A stretch of 31,265 nucleotides of DNA. It comes from Pseudomonadota bacterium. Its GTDB lineage: Bacteria; Pseudomonadota; Gammaproteobacteria; Xanthomonadales; Xanthomonadaceae. The DNA lies in assembly GCA_023423605.1 (NCBI GenBank), contig JAFAFF010000085.1:1-31265 (forward strand), in the 5' to 3' direction. This document shows positions 15,902 through 24,890 of this stretch, piece after piece (position 1 is the first letter of the stretch; the number at the start of each line of letters is the position of its first letter). Below the pieces are notes generated by a model that had not been told where the DNA came from, searched no databases, and saw only the letters and a program-made list of their open reading frames with translations. The position numbers and the translations under genes were made by a program.

Positions 15902-17050
15902 ATGAGAGTCAAAGAACGATACGCCAGCCATGCAGTGGCCATTGTCCTCGCGGCCATGCTGGGCATCGCCGGCCCGGTATCGGCCACGCCGACGCCGGTC
16001 CCGCAAGCCAGCGCGGAAACGGTGGCCGCGCTCACCACCGACGCCACACGCGATGTGCAGTTCCTGCTGCGCCAGCCCGATTTTCTTGCACGCGTGCACG
16101 AGGCGCTGATGAGCAGCGAACGCGACGCAGTGCCTCTCGACCAGGTCATGCAGCGCTTTGACCCGGCAGCGCGGACCCGGACAACCGCTCGTCTGCGGCA
16201 GGCGGGTCGTGACCTTCGCGTTCTCAAGGGCCTGCCTGAAGAAGGCAGGGACCTGCTGCAGCTGAGGGCAATGCTGCCCGAGGGCGTCGCAATGAAGGAT
16301 GTCGTCGCGGAGCAGTTCCGCATCGCGGCCACCCCGCTGGGCGAAGACCGCCGGAATCCAGATGTACGGACGTACGCAGCGGATGGCAGCGTACTGGACA
16401 TCCCGGTGGATTCGCGACCGGATTTTCCGCTGTTGCTGCTCGAAGTGGATACGCGCGCGGCGCTGCGGGAAGGGATGGTGGTGATCAACGAAGGACTGCG
16501 TGCCCACGGCCTGCAGACGGTGTCACAGGCACGCGCTCGGGAGACCCTGGATGTCTCCCGGCTTGATCATATCCGGCTGGCAGTGGACCAGGAGCCGAAC
16601 CTCAAGGGCGCTGCCGAGATATTCGCGATTGTTTCAGGCCTGCAGCTGGACGAGAAGAAGCCGGAGATGCGTACCTTCGAGATGCCCTGGCTGGATCATG
16701 ACAAGACCGATTACTACCCGGGGCAGGACTGGATCCACTGGGGCAACTACCGTTATGACGCGGCAAACGTCCAGTTGTTCGAGGAAGACGGCAATACCAA
16801 CTACAAGACCATGCTCGCGGCGCTGATCGCGGTGGTGGGCTCTACCATCGGACCGATCGAACCTACCGTGGGAATGGTCAGTCTCATCGCCGACGCCGTG
16901 TTGCAGGCCATGCCTGATGCATGGTTCATCGACGAACACGATTATGTTGACAGCTACTACCTGTTGCGTCGGGGTGTGACCTATCGTGCTCATCCCGGTG
17001 CGGGTGGCAACGCGGTGGTGGACCTGACGCCGATCACGTTGGGCAACTGA
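15902..17050 (+). CDS. Secreted protein of unknown function (382 aa)
   Basis: This 382-residue exported protein begins with a signal peptide (KERYASHAVAIVLAAMLGIA) with a likely cleavage after VSA. The mature part is hydrophilic and mixed alpha/beta. Blocks include LRQPDFLARVHEAL, LKGLPEEGRDLLQLRAMLP and an acidic, Tyr/Trp-rich section KTDYYPGQDWIHWGNYRYD, followed by a hydrophobic helix (AALIAVVGSTIGPIEPTVGM). The layout reminds me of the DUF3103 family, but I am not confident. The ATG at 15902 is preceded by GGAGAAG at 7 nt and by an inverted repeat. It is divergent from the PI-PLC-like gene. No catalytic motif is recognised. Surface or periplasmic location is the only firm inference. Confidence 0.75.
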   Translation: MRVKERYASHAVAIVLAAMLGIAGPVSATPTPVPQASAETVAALTTDATRDVQFLLRQPDFLARVHEALMSSERDAVPLDQVMQRFDPAARTRTTARLRQAGRDLRVLKGLPEEGRDLLQLRAMLPEGVAMKDVVAEQFRIAATPLGEDRRNPDVRTYAADGSVLDIPVDSRPDFPLLLLEVDTRAALREGMVVINEGLRAHGLQTVSQARARETLDVSRLDHIRLAVDQEPNLKGAAEIFAIVSGLQLDEKKPEMRTFEMPWLDHDKTDYYPGQDWIHWGNYRYDAANVQLFEEDGNTNYKTMLAALIAVVGSTIGPIEPTVGMVSLIADAVLQAMPDAWFIDEHDYVDSYYLLRRGVTYRAHPGAGGNAVVDLTPITLGN

Positions 17051-17058
17051 TCGTCAAA

Positions 17059-17086
17059 CGACGACGGCGCCGGAGCGCCGTCGTCG
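17059..17086. terminator. Hairpin between convergent genes
   Basis: A 12-bp stem, CGACGACGGCGC with GCGCCGTCGTCG, loop CGGA, lies 9 nt after the stop of the secreted-protein gene and 24 nt from the stop of ybdD. It is a strong hairpin without a long T-tract, likely a bidirectional end of transcripts. Confidence 0.7.
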
Positions 17087-17109
17087 CGGGTTTCAGGGCG
17101 CGGCCGGAC

Positions 17110-17334
17110 TCAGCAGCAACGTCCGCCGTTCTTCCCGCTGTAACGCGCTTCCTGGCGCTCGCGGAAGAATGTCTTGTAGTCCATCGGGGTGCGGTCCGGA
17201 TGCTTTTCCAGCACGTGCCGTACGTAGTTGTCGTAATCCGGAATGCCGCAGCACAGCCGCGCGGTCTGCACCAATCGCCGCCAGAGGCGGCGATGGGCCT
17301 GGTACTGACCGACCGGTACCAGTTGCGTACTCAT
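17110..17334 (-). CDS. YbdD/YjiX family small protein
   Basis: This 74-residue cytoplasmic protein belongs to the YbdD/YjiX family that accompanies CstA/BtsT carriers. The family block [21 protein letters not shown] and the basic C-terminus with [10 protein letters not shown] are visible; it ends in GGRCC. Its start overlaps the stop of cstA as TAATG, sharing one base, so it is translationally coupled. Such proteins are thought to assist or modulate the carrier, but the mechanism is not established. The open frame extends upstream inside cstA, which is only frame overlap. The conserved partner and the overlap fix the start at 17334. Confidence 0.92.
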   Translation of the reverse strand: MSTQLVPVGQYQAHRRLWRRLVQTARLCCGIPDYDNYVRHVLEKHPDRTPMDYKTFFRERQEARYSGKNGGRCC

Positions 17335-19415
17335 TACAGATCCGCCATCTGGTGGGGCTGCAGCTGCACATACTCGGTCTCGCGATCCGTGCGTTGCGGA
17401 TTGCGACGAGCGGTGGCGATGGTCTTCAGCGCATAGAACAGGATGGAGAACACCACCAGCAGGAACAGCACGGTCAGGCTGGTGTTGACGTAGGCGTTCA
17501 CCACGATCTGCTGCATCTGGCCGACGGTCTTGGCCGGCGCGGTGACGGTGCCGCTGGCAATGGCATCCTGGTACTTGTGTGCCTGTGCCAGGAAGCCCTG
17601 CGCCGGGTTGCTGTCGAAGATCTTGATCAGCCCCGCCCAGGTGGTGCAGATCAGCAGCCATACCGCCGGGACCGCCGTGACCCATGCATAGCGGTCACGC
17701 TTCATCTTGAACAGCACCACCGTGCCGAGCATCAGCGCGATGCCGGCCAGCATCTGGTTGGAGATGCCGAACAGCGGCCACAGGGTCTGGATGCCACCGA
17801 AGGGATCGACCACGCCGGTGTACAGCAGGTAGCCCCACAGCGCCACGCAGCCGGCGGTGGCGACGATGTTGGCGGTCCACGATTCGGTCTTCTTCAGTGC
17901 CGGGATGAAGTTGCCCAGCAGGTCCTGCAGCATGAAGCGGCCAGCCCGGGTACCGGCATCCACGGCGGTGAGGATGAACAGTGCCTCGAACAGGATGGCG
18001 AAGTGGTACCAGAACGCCATCATCGCGTCGCTGCCGCTGGGAATGGCTTCGTGCAGGATCTGCGCGATGCCCACCGCCAGCGTCGGCGCGCCGCCGGCAC
18101 GGTGCAGGATGGTCGGCTCGCCGATGGCGGCGGCGGTGGCTTCCAGCTGCTGCGGGGTGATGGTGAAACCCCAGGTATTGGTGATGTAGTGCGCGGCGGA
18201 AACGGCGTCGCCACCGATCACCGCGGCCGGACTGTTCATGGCGAAGTAGATGCCGGGTTCGATGATCGAGGCGGCCACCAGGGCCATCACCGCGACGAAC
18301 GATTCCATCAGCATGCCGCCGTAGCCGATGTAGCGTGCATGCGCTTCATTGGCCAGCAGCTTCGGCGTGGTGCCCGAGGCGATCAGGGCGTGGAAGCCGG
18401 ATACCGCGCCGCAGGCGATGGTGATGAACAGGAACGGGAACATGCCGCCCTTCCACACCGGGCCATCGCCACTGGCCGCGAACTGCGTCAGTGCCGGCAT
18501 CTTCAGTTCCGGCATGACGATCAGGATGCCGATGGCCAGGGCGACGATCGTACCGATCTTCAGGAACGTGGACAGGTAGTCGCGCGGAGCCAGCAGCAGC
18601 CACACCGGCAGGACTGAAGCCACGAATCCGTAGCCGATCAGCATCCAGGTGATCTGGGTGCCGGTGAAGGTGAACGCCGGGCCCCAGACCGGGTCGGCGG
18701 CGATCTTCCCGCCGTACCAGATGGCCAGCAGCAGGAGGATCAGGCCGACCACCGAGATCTCACCGATCTTGCCGGGACGGATGTAGCGCATGTAGATGCC
18801 CATCAGGATCGCGATGGGCATGGTCGCGATGACGGTGAACATGCCCCACGGGCTTTCGGCGAGGGCCTTGACCACCACCATCGCCAGCACCGCCAGGATG
18901 ATGATCATGATCAGGAAGGCGCCGAACAGCGCGATGGTGCCGGGCACCTGGCCCATCTCTTCGCGCACCAGGTCGCCAAGCGAACGACCGTTGCGGCGGG
19001 TGGACAGGAACAGGACCATGAAGTCCTGCACCGCGCCGGCCAGCACTACGCCGACCACCAGCCACAGCAGTCCCGGCAGGTAGCCCATCTGCGCGGCCAG
19101 CACCGGGCCGACCAGTGGGCCGGCACCGGCAATGGCGGCGAAGTGATGACCGAACAGCACGTGCTTGTTGGTGGGCACGTAATCCAGGCCATCGTTGTTG
19201 ATGACCGCCGGGGTAGCCCGGGTGGGATCGAGCTGCATCACCTTGCTGGCGATGAAGACGCTGTAGAAGCGGTACGCGATGAGATAGATGGAAACCGCTG
19301 CGACCACGATCCACAGCGCATTGATGTGTTCACCGCGGCGCAGCGCCACGGTGCCCAGACAGAATGCGCCGAGCAGCGCAAGCAACGCCCAGCCCAGCTT
19401 TGAGAAGCCTTTCAT
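17334..19415 (-). CDS. cstA: Carbon starvation protein CstA (pyruvate/peptide transporter)
   Basis: This 693-residue polytopic inner-membrane transporter belongs to the CstA/BtsT family, which imports pyruvate with protons and has been tied to peptide use during carbon starvation. Family blocks are [29 protein letters not shown] near the N-terminus, [33 protein letters not shown] and the C-terminal [20 protein letters not shown]. It has about 16 to 18 hydrophobic helices; length agrees with the family. I chose the ATG at 19415, preceded by GGGAGAG at about 8 nt, over the earlier in-frame start at 19445. The small ybdD gene overlaps its end. Upstream lie three alternating half-sites of one inverted repeat, suggesting a regulator or leader switch. 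Confidence 0.96.
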   Translation of the reverse strand: MKGFSKLGWALLALLGAFCLGTVALRRGEHINALWIVVAAVSIYLIAYRFYSVFIASKVMQLDPTRATPAVINNDGLDYVPTNKHVLFGHHFAAIAGAGPLVGPVLAAQMGYLPGLLWLVVGVVLAGAVQDFMVLFLSTRRNGRSLGDLVREEMGQVPGTIALFGAFLIMIIILAVLAMVVVKALAESPWGMFTVIATMPIAILMGIYMRYIRPGKIGEISVVGLILLLLAIWYGGKIAADPVWGPAFTFTGTQITWMLIGYGFVASVLPVWLLLAPRDYLSTFLKIGTIVALAIGILIVMPELKMPALTQFAASGDGPVWKGGMFPFLFITIACGAVSGFHALIASGTTPKLLANEAHARYIGYGGMLMESFVAVMALVAASIIEPGIYFAMNSPAAVIGGDAVSAAHYITNTWGFTITPQQLEATAAAIGEPTILHRAGGAPTLAVGIAQILHEAIPSGSDAMMAFWYHFAILFEALFILTAVDAGTRAGRFMLQDLLGNFIPALKKTESWTANIVATAGCVALWGYLLYTGVVDPFGGIQTLWPLFGISNQMLAGIALMLGTVVLFKMKRDRYAWVTAVPAVWLLICTTWAGLIKIFDSNPAQGFLAQAHKYQDAIASGTVTAPAKTVGQMQQIVVNAYVNTSLTVLFLLVVFSILFYALKTIATARRNPQRTDRETEYVQLQPHQMADL

Positions 19416-19443
19416 GAGGTGAACTCTCCCGGAAGAACGTGAC

Positions 19444-19473
19444 AAGGGTCCGCCTTGACCCTTGCAGGGTCAA
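19444..19473. promoter_or_regulatory. Palindrome and extra half-site upstream of cstA (operator or leader switch)
   Basis: TTGACCCTTGCAGGGTCAA at 19455-19473 is a perfect 8-bp inverted repeat with a 3-nt centre. A further half-site, AAGGGTC at 19444-19450, can pair with GACCCTT at 19457-19463. The two pairings exclude each other. The block lies about 30-58 nt before the cstA start and in the divergent region with a pirin gene. Confidence 0.6.
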
Positions 19474-19651
19474 TGCAGGCAGGGCGTTTCGGTGCTAGTA
19501 CTTTGGTCGTAACGCCATCGCGGGCTGCCGGCCGGGCGACGGTTTTCATGGGGCGCGATGGCCAATGCTGGAACAATGGGTTGCGGATGGCGTGCTTTGT
19601 CGGCAGTCCCGCTGCCTCCATCTTCTGGACAGTCCATCTTCTGGAGTCGCC

Positions 19652-20503
19652 ATGACCCTGCAAATGCCCACCCGCGTGCTCCGCACCATCCGCGGAACGC
19701 CTGCTTCCGATGGCGCCGGCGTGCGTCTCGTCCGGGTGATCGGCGGGCAATCCCTGCCGGACCTGGATCCTTTCCTGTTGCTGGACGAGTTCGGCACCGA
19801 TCGCGCCGAGGATTATCTGGCCGGTTTCCCCAGCCATCCGCACCGTGGCTTCGAAACGGTGACCTACATGCTCGACGGGCGCATGCGGCACAAGGACAAC
19901 CACGGCAACGAGGGCCTGCTGACGCCGGGCAGTGTGCAGTGGATGACCGCTGGCCGGGGCCTGGTGCATTCGGAGATGCCGGAGCAGGAAAGCGGACGCA
20001 TGCGTGGCTTCCAGCTGTGGGTGAACCTGCCCTCGCACGAGAAGATGACCGCACCGCGCTACCAGGAATTCGCGCCCGGGCAGATTCCCGAAGTGCAGCC
20101 TGCCGAAGGCGTGCGCGTGAAGGTCATCGCCGGCACCGTGGCGGGAACCGCCGGGCCGATCGTTCAGCCGGCGACCGATCCGCTGTACCTGGACATCCAG
20201 CTCGATGCGGGCACCGGATGGGATTACAGGTTGCCGGAAGGGCATCACGCCTTCGCCTATGTGTTCGAGGGCGACATGGTGATCGGCAGCGACGACCAGG
20301 CGCGCCCGGTGGCGCCGCAGGAACTGGCGGTGCTGGGCGGCGGCGATGCGCTGCATATGGCCGGTGGCACGCAGGGAGCGCGGCTGATCCTGGTGGCGGG
20401 CCGGCCGCTGCGTGAACCGGTGGCGCGGCACGGGCCGTTCGTCATGAATACCCGGGAAGAGCTGATGCAGGCCTTCGTGGATTTCCAGGAAGGCCGCTTC
20501 TGA
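19652..20503 (+). CDS. Pirin family protein (YhhW-like)
   Basis: This 283-residue protein is a bicupin of the pirin family. The N-terminal cupin has the metal-binding residues H62 and H64 in FPSHPHRGFETVTYMLDG and H106 and E108 in GLVHSEMP, the usual set for iron in pirins. Many bacterial pirins of this type have quercetin 2,3-dioxygenase activity, but true substrates are often unknown. The start at 19652 is fixed by CTGGAG 6 nt upstream; the frame opens earlier without a start signal. The gene is divergent from cstA across a 236-bp region that contains a palindrome. A hairpin follows the stop. Confidence 0.93.
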   Translation: MTLQMPTRVLRTIRGTPASDGAGVRLVRVIGGQSLPDLDPFLLLDEFGTDRAEDYLAGFPSHPHRGFETVTYMLDGRMRHKDNHGNEGLLTPGSVQWMTAGRGLVHSEMPEQESGRMRGFQLWVNLPSHEKMTAPRYQEFAPGQIPEVQPAEGVRVKVIAGTVAGTAGPIVQPATDPLYLDIQLDAGTGWDYRLPEGHHAFAYVFEGDMVIGSDDQARPVAPQELAVLGGGDALHMAGGTQGARLILVAGRPLREPVARHGPFVMNTREELMQAFVDFQEGRF

Positions 20504-20519
20504 GCAGGGCGCGGCAGCA

Positions 20520-20538
20520 GGCCGGCGGTTCGCCGGCC
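20520..20538. terminator. Hairpin between convergent genes
   Basis: An 8-bp stem, GGCCGGCG with CGCCGGCC, loop GTT, lies 16 nt after the pirin stop. A second small stem, CTGCC/GGCAG, follows. It probably marks the ends of both convergent transcripts. Confidence 0.55.
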
Positions 20539-20558
20539 CTGCCGATGGCAGGGGCATG

Positions 20559-21020
20559 TCAGCGCCCGGCAGCCACGGCCGCGGGCAGCAGGTTCATGCC
20601 GCGGACCATCTGCTGCAGTGTGCCGCGCTCTTCGCCGCTGGCCGGGTACAGCGACAGCTGCGCGTAGCGGTCTTTGGCGATCTTCACCACGCTGATGCGC
20701 CGGTCGGCGAATCCTTCCGGTTGCTGGCCGCCAAGGTCGGGCTGGTACCAGTAGATCGTCTCGCCGGCGAAGCTGTCCTTTTCCTGCCGCAAGGCGCGCG
20801 GCAGGCGGATGTCGGGATCGTTGCGGGTGAGCATCAGGCTCAGCACTTCGCGGCCATCGCCGGTGGTGGCGCTGCAGACGAGGAAATCGCCTGCAGCACG
20901 TTCCTGCCATTGCAGGCTGCTGCTGGCGGGCAGGGCCGGGCAGCGGGAGGCGTCCTGCGCCACGGCGGACGAGGCGACGGACATCAGGCACACGATGGCG
21001 ACGGCAGGCCAGAGCTTCAT
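20559..21020 (-). CDS. Periplasmic protein of unknown function (153 aa)
   Basis: This 153-residue protein has a signal peptide (MKLWPAVAIVCLMSVASSAVA, cleavage after AVA). The mature part has two Cys residues (ASRCPAL and FLVCSATT) that may form a disulfide, and looks like a small beta-rich domain (DGREVLSLMLTRNDPDIRLP, then ETIYWYQPDLGG, then RRISVVKIAKDRYAQLSLYP). I do not recognise the family. The start at 21020 has GGGGGAT about 4 nt upstream. It is convergent with the pirin and stands alone. A 10-bp tandem repeat lies about 130 nt upstream and may be part of its control region. Confidence 0.78.
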   Translation of the reverse strand: MKLWPAVAIVCLMSVASSAVAQDASRCPALPASSSLQWQERAAGDFLVCSATTGDGREVLSLMLTRNDPDIRLPRALRQEKDSFAGETIYWYQPDLGGQQPEGFADRRISVVKIAKDRYAQLSLYPASGEERGTLQQMVRGMNLLPAAVAAGR

Positions 21021-21148
21021 TGGATCCCCCAGGATGGCAAGTCGATGGTGCCGCCGGCACGGGATCGACGCGGCCGCCGCAGCGCCCGGGGCATCCCTCC
21101 CGGATGCCGCCGTCGACCCGCGATTGCCGGCGGGAACCCTTGGAACCT

Positions 21149-21168
21149 TAACGGAACGTAAGCGAACG
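21149..21168 (-). promoter_or_regulatory. Tandem 10-bp repeat upstream of the 153-aa gene (possible regulator site)
   Basis: Plus-strand TAACGGAACG and TAAGCGAACG (8 of 10 identical) stand directly next to each other in an AT-richer patch, about 130 bp before the minus-strand gene. Two half-sites one helical turn apart are typical of response-regulator binding, but no factor can be named. Confidence 0.35.
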
Positions 21169-21232
21169 CACAAACGCCGTTTCATCCGCAACCATTGCCT
21201 GTACCGGTAGCCGACTGCGCCCGGACAGTGGA

Positions 21233-21967
21233 TCAGTCCTGCCGATCGTGGGTGTCGTGCGCCATCCAGCGGCCAAGCAGGCCGCCGCATGCACCGCCCA
21301 GCAGCGGCGCGACCCAGAACAGCCACAGTTGGCCGGTGGCCGCGCTGCCGGCGAACAGGGCGACAGCGGTCGAGCGCGCCGGATTCACCGAGGTATTGGT
21401 GACCGGGATGCTGATCAGGTGGATCAGCGTGAGTGCCAGGCCGATGGCCAGCGGCGCGAAGCCCGGCGCCGCCTTGCGGCTGGTCGCGCCCATGATGATC
21501 ACCAGAAAGGCCGCGGTGAGGATGGCTTCGCAGAGGAAAGCGGCACCCAACCCATAGCCGCCCGGTGACAACATGCCATAGCCGTTGCTTGCGAACGCGC
21601 CGGCACTGCCGGCCTGGATATGGAAGCCAGCCGCGCCACCAGCGATCTGCAGCAGCACGAATGCTGCCAGGATGCCGCCCAGTACCTGCGCGGCAACGTA
21701 GGGAATCACATCCTTGCCGGCGAAGCGGCCACCGGCCCACAGGCCCAGGCTGACAGCGGGATTGAAGTGCGCGCCGGACACATGGCCGAACGCGTAGGCG
21801 CCGGTGAGTACGGTCAGGCCGAATGCCAGCGCGACGCCAAGGAAGCCGATGCCCAGGGGATTGCCGTCGCCACCGAAGTGCGCGGCCAGTATCGCGCTGC
21901 CGCACCCACCCGCCACCAGCCAGAAGGTGCCGAGAAATTCGGCGGCTACTCGTCTGCACATGCCCAT
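21233..21967 (-). CDS. aqpZ: Aquaporin Z (water channel)
   Basis: This 244-residue inner-membrane channel belongs to the MIP family. Six helices and both NPA boxes are visible: [12 protein letters not shown] (N69-P70-A71) and NTSVNPARS (N195-P196-A197). The selectivity filter reads F49, H183, T192 and R198, the F-H-T-R set of water-selective AqpZ, rather than the glycerol type. The start at 21967 ([16 protein letters not shown]) has GGAG 9 nt upstream; the next ATG, at 21961, is a close alternative. The open frame to 22204 runs into the neighbouring pirin gene and is not coding. It lies between two pirin genes, head-to-tail with the second, but a role link is not obvious. Confidence 0.95.
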   Translation of the reverse strand: MGMCRRVAAEFLGTFWLVAGGCGSAILAAHFGGDGNPLGIGFLGVALAFGLTVLTGAYAFGHVSGAHFNPAVSLGLWAGGRFAGKDVIPYVAAQVLGGILAAFVLLQIAGGAAGFHIQAGSAGAFASNGYGMLSPGGYGLGAAFLCEAILTAAFLVIIMGATSRKAAPGFAPLAIGLALTLIHLISIPVTNTSVNPARSTAVALFAGSAATGQLWLFWVAPLLGGACGGLLGRWMAHDTHDRQD

Positions 21968-22064
21968 CGCTGCAATCTCCAAAGGAAAAACCCGGCAGGG
22001 GCGCCGGGAGGGCAGCGATTGCAGAGTTGCCGCGGTGAAGCGGCTCTGAACGATTCCGGCGGCT

Positions 22065-22928
22065 TCAGACGGCCGGCAGCGGGATGAATTCGGTGTCGTC
22101 GCCCGGAATGGTGCCGAAACGGCCAGCTTCCCAGTCGTGTCTGGCCTGCGCGATGCGTTCCTTGGAGCTGGAAACAAAGTTCCACCACAAGTGACGATGC
22201 CCATCGAGAGGCTCGCCCCCCATAAGCATTGCCTTTACCGGGGTCTTTGCACGCAGGCGTCCGCGTGCGCCATCGGCAGGCAGTATCAGGTGCTGCGCCG
22301 GCACGTCAACACCATCCAGTTGCGCTTCTCCTTCCAAAATGTAAACGGAGCGTTCGCGGTGTCCGTTGTCGAGGTCGATTTCCGCATCGGCGGCGAGGTC
22401 GATGGCGACATTCAGCGTGTCGGCAAAGACCTTTACCGGCGATTCCTCGCCATAGGCCCGTCCGGCGATCACCCGCAGCCAGGCGCCGTCGCGATGTTGT
22501 TGCGGCAGGCTGTCGGCTGTGTGGTGATGGAACGCCGGCTCCACCTCTTCATGGCTTCTGGGCAGCGCGATCCAGGTCTGCATGCCGTGCAACGGATGGC
22601 CCTGCGCACGTTCGGGTGGCGGCGTGCGTTCGGAGTGGGCGATGCCACGGCCGGCGGTCATCCAGTTCACGTCACCCGGACGGATCACCTGGTCGGAACC
22701 CAGCGAATCGCGATGGCCGATGGCCCCGGACCAGAGGAAGGTGACGGTTGCCAGGCCGATATGCGGATGGGGCCGGACATCGATGCCGTGGCCGGGATGG
22801 AGGACGGCAGGTCCCATCTGGTCGACGAAGACGAACGGACCGACACTGCGCGCCTGCAGGGTGGGGACCGCACGGCGGACCTGCAGGCCGCCGATGTCGT
22901 GCACGCGCGGGGCGATGATGGTGGTCAT
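22065..22928 (-). CDS. Pirin family protein (second type)
   Basis: This 287-residue bicupin is a second pirin, clearly distinct from the one at 19652. Metal ligands are H54 and H56 in [18 protein letters not shown], and H98 and E100 in RGIAHSERT. The C-terminus [16 protein letters not shown] is typical of this subfamily. A quercetinase-like or redox-sensing role is known for some relatives; no substrate can be given. The start at 22928 has GCGAGAT about 9 nt upstream, and the earlier part of the frame lacks a start signal. It ends 98 nt before aqpZ begins, so the two may be cotranscribed. Confidence 0.92.
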   Translation of the reverse strand: MTTIIAPRVHDIGGLQVRRAVPTLQARSVGPFVFVDQMGPAVLHPGHGIDVRPHPHIGLATVTFLWSGAIGHRDSLGSDQVIRPGDVNWMTAGRGIAHSERTPPPERAQGHPLHGMQTWIALPRSHEEVEPAFHHHTADSLPQQHRDGAWLRVIAGRAYGEESPVKVFADTLNVAIDLAADAEIDLDNGHRERSVYILEGEAQLDGVDVPAQHLILPADGARGRLRAKTPVKAMLMGGEPLDGHRHLWWNFVSSSKERIAQARHDWEAGRFGTIPGDDTEFIPLPAV

Positions 22929-23015
22929 GCGGGCGATCTCGCTGGCAGGGACAGGAGCGCAGGATCGCATGCGGGGTCCTGTCACACAGGCCCCATGCGG
23001 ACAACAGGCTGTTGC

Positions 23016-23075
23016 GTAGAGCGGGGCTCCGCCCCGCTGTGCGGTAATCCATCAGCCGGGCAGAGCCCGGCTCTA
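23016..23075. repeat. SMAG (GTAG) REP element, two-hairpin form
   Basis: The element starts with GTAG (23016-23019) and ends with CTAC (23072-23075). It contains AGCGGGGC/GCCCCGCT and AGCCGGGC/GCCCGGCT stems, the same modules as in the element at 14157. It lies upstream of the second pirin and directly after the stop of the NPP-like gene. Confidence 0.88.
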
Positions 23076-23080
23076 CGCGG

Positions 23081-24346
23081 TCAGCGCAGGGTTTTCAGCA
23101 GTGTGGTGGCGTCGCCGTCGTTGGGCGCGATCGGTACCTGCAGCAGGTGTCCCAGCAGCGGATACACATCCACGTTGTCGAAGCCATCGATGGTCAGGCC
23201 CTGCCTGAACGACGGGCCGCGGGCGATGAACACCGCACGCATGGACGGCAGTGCATTGTCGTAACCGTGCGAGCCACCGTCCTTCGGCGCGCGCCTGGCG
23301 ATGGATGCGCGGCTGAGGGCGTTCCAGCCCTCGTCCATCTGGCAGACGATGGAAGGGATCCGCGGGTTGCTGCCGTAGTGCCAGCGTGCCGGCAGCCGTT
23401 CCTTTTTCCAGCACTGGTAATGCGCGTGCCGTCCGATCAGCGCGCGCGCGGCGGCGTCCTCATGGCCGGCAAGCGGCTCGAAGCCGACCGACTGGCCGGC
23501 GCTGACATTGCGTGCCACGGCAGGGTCGACCATGTTCTCGATCACGATGGACTGGCCTGCGGGCACCGGCGCCATGCCGTGGTCGGACACCACGATGACG
23601 TTGGTGCTGTCAGCCAGCCCGCGCTGCTGCAGCCCGTCCAGCACCTCGCCGATGACCTGGTCGGCGCGTTCGATCGCGGCGCTGTACTGCGGCGAGTCCG
23701 GGCCATGCTCATGCCCGGCATGATCCACGTGTTCCATGTACAGCGTGGTCAGCCGCGGCGCCTCCGCGTCGGTCTGCTGCAGCCACCCCAGCACGGTCTG
23801 CACCCGGTCTTCGAAGGGCACGTTGGTATCGTAACGGCGCCACTGGCTCGGCTGGATGCCCTGCACCGGCGCTTCGCTGCCCGGCCACGACCAGGTCGCG
23901 GTGCGCACACCGGCCTTTTCCGCAGCGACCCAGATCGGCTCGCCGCCCCACCATGCAGAGGTGGAAACCGCCTCGCGGTTGCTCAGCGTGAAAGTGCCGA
24001 GCTCCGCATCGTCCATGCTGTTGTGGATGATGCCGTGGTGATCCGGGCGCAGTCCGGTGACGATGGTGTAATGGTTGGGGAAGGTCAGTGACGGATAGGA
24101 CGGCGTCATCCAGCGCGCGCGGACACCCTGATCGATGATGCGCTGCAGGTTCGGCGTGATGCCGCGATCAAGCGCATCGGCACGCAACCCGTCGATGGAA
24201 ATCAGCAGCAGCTTCGGGGCCGCGGTGGGCGCGACCGCCGCGGACGGTGCAGCGGGAGAGTCGGGCGTGCCACGAGGCGAGGATGTGGTGCAGGCAGCCA
24301 GCGGCAGCAGCGCGGCCAGTGCCCAGGAAAGGCGTTGGTAAGTCAT
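23081..24346 (-). CDS. NPP-type nucleotide pyrophosphatase/phosphodiesterase, lipoprotein
   Basis: This 421-residue enzyme belongs to the alkaline phosphatase superfamily, ectonucleotide pyrophosphatase/phosphodiesterase branch, whose Xanthomonas member is a structural model. It hydrolyses phosphodiester or pyrophosphate bonds such as in NTPs. Motifs are LLISIDGLRADAL (D52 metal ligand), the nucleophile T88 in PSLTFPNHYTIVTGLRP, EHVDHAGHEHGP and VVSDHGM. The N-terminus has a lipoprotein signal ending LAAC at C19. I start at the ATG 24346: TAGAAT lies exactly 6 nt upstream and no ribosome-binding site is present, and the GTG at 24349 adds only one residue. It follows ogt by 46 nt in the same direction but has its own promoter-like sequence. 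A SMAG repeat follows the stop. Confidence 0.93.
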   Translation of the reverse strand: MTYQRLSWALAALLPLAACTTSSPRGTPDSPAAPSAAVAPTAAPKLLLISIDGLRADALDRGITPNLQRIIDQGVRARWMTPSYPSLTFPNHYTIVTGLRPDHHGIIHNSMDDAELGTFTLSNREAVSTSAWWGGEPIWVAAEKAGVRTATWSWPGSEAPVQGIQPSQWRRYDTNVPFEDRVQTVLGWLQQTDAEAPRLTTLYMEHVDHAGHEHGPDSPQYSAAIERADQVIGEVLDGLQQRGLADSTNVIVVSDHGMAPVPAGQSIVIENMVDPAVARNVSAGQSVGFEPLAGHEDAAARALIGRHAHYQCWKKERLPARWHYGSNPRIPSIVCQMDEGWNALSRASIARRAPKDGGSHGYDNALPSMRAVFIARGPSFRQGLTIDGFDNVDVYPLLGHLLQVPIAPNDGDATTLLKTLR

Positions 24347-24352
24347 CACGCC

Positions 24353-24381
24353 ATTCTAAAGCGAGGCGATGACGTGCCCAA
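24353..24381 (-). promoter_or_regulatory. Candidate promoter for a leaderless NPP transcript
   Basis: On the minus strand TTGGGC (24381-24376), 17 bp, then TAGAAT (24358-24353), followed by 6 nt and the ATG at 24346. Transcription would begin at or next to the start codon, which agrees with the lack of a ribosome-binding site. Confidence 0.5.
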
Positions 24382-24392
24382 GACAACGAAAG

Positions 24393-24890
24393 TCACGGGC
24401 CGGGAAACAGCGCCGCCTGCCGCTGCTCCAGGCGCAGCAACGCGGCCTTCGTCTCCAGGCCGCCACCAAAACCGGTGAGCGAACCATCGCGGCCGATGAC
24501 ACGGTGGCACGGCAGTACGATCGGCAGCGGATTGCGGCCGTTGGCCGCGCCCACCGCGCGGGTTGCAGTGGGTTGCCCGAGGCGCGTGGCCAGTTGCAGG
24601 TAGCTCCAGGTCTGGCCGAAAGGAATGTCCGCCAGCGCGTGCCATACCCGCAGCTGGAACGGCGTACCGCGCGGAGCCAGCGGCAGGTCGAAGGTGGTGC
24701 GCTCGCCATGCAGGTACTGCAGCAACTGTTCGCGCGCCTCGCGCAGCGGCGCCGGATCTGCGGTCCAGTGCTCGCGGCCCTTGGCATCGTGGCGATTTTC
24801 GGCGAACAGGATGTGCACCACCGCATGGCCGTCGCCGGCCACGGTGAGCGGGCCGATGGGGGTGTCGAAACGATCGTAGTACAGCGTCAT
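24393..24890 (-). CDS. ogt: Methylated-DNA--protein-cysteine methyltransferase (Ogt)
   Basis: This 165-residue protein removes alkyl groups from O6-alkylguanine and O4-alkylthymine by irreversible transfer to its own cysteine. The active site is PCHRVIGRDGSLTGFGGGLETKAALLRLE with C128, and the upstream helix-turn-helix block WSYLQLATRLGQPTATRAVGAANGRNP is intact. Length is normal for a stand-alone Ogt. The start at 24890 overlaps the stop of the upstream Ada-AlkA gene by 4 nt (ATGA), so translation is coupled. This places O6-methylguanine repair directly after the alkylation sensor, which should induce the pair together. The frame reads into the upstream gene to 25187, but the family start is clear at MTLYYDRFDTPIGPL. 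Confidence 0.95.
   Translation of the reverse strand: MTLYYDRFDTPIGPLTVAGDGHAVVHILFAENRHDAKGREHWTADPAPLREAREQLLQYLHGERTTFDLPLAPRGTPFQLRVWHALADIPFGQTWSYLQLATRLGQPTATRAVGAANGRNPLPIVLPCHRVIGRDGSLTGFGGGLETKAALLRLEQRQAALFPGP

Noticed and set aside
17110..17685. A longer ybdD reading of 191 residues
   Set aside because: The upstream part lies inside cstA in another frame; family length and the TAATG overlap fix the start at 17334.
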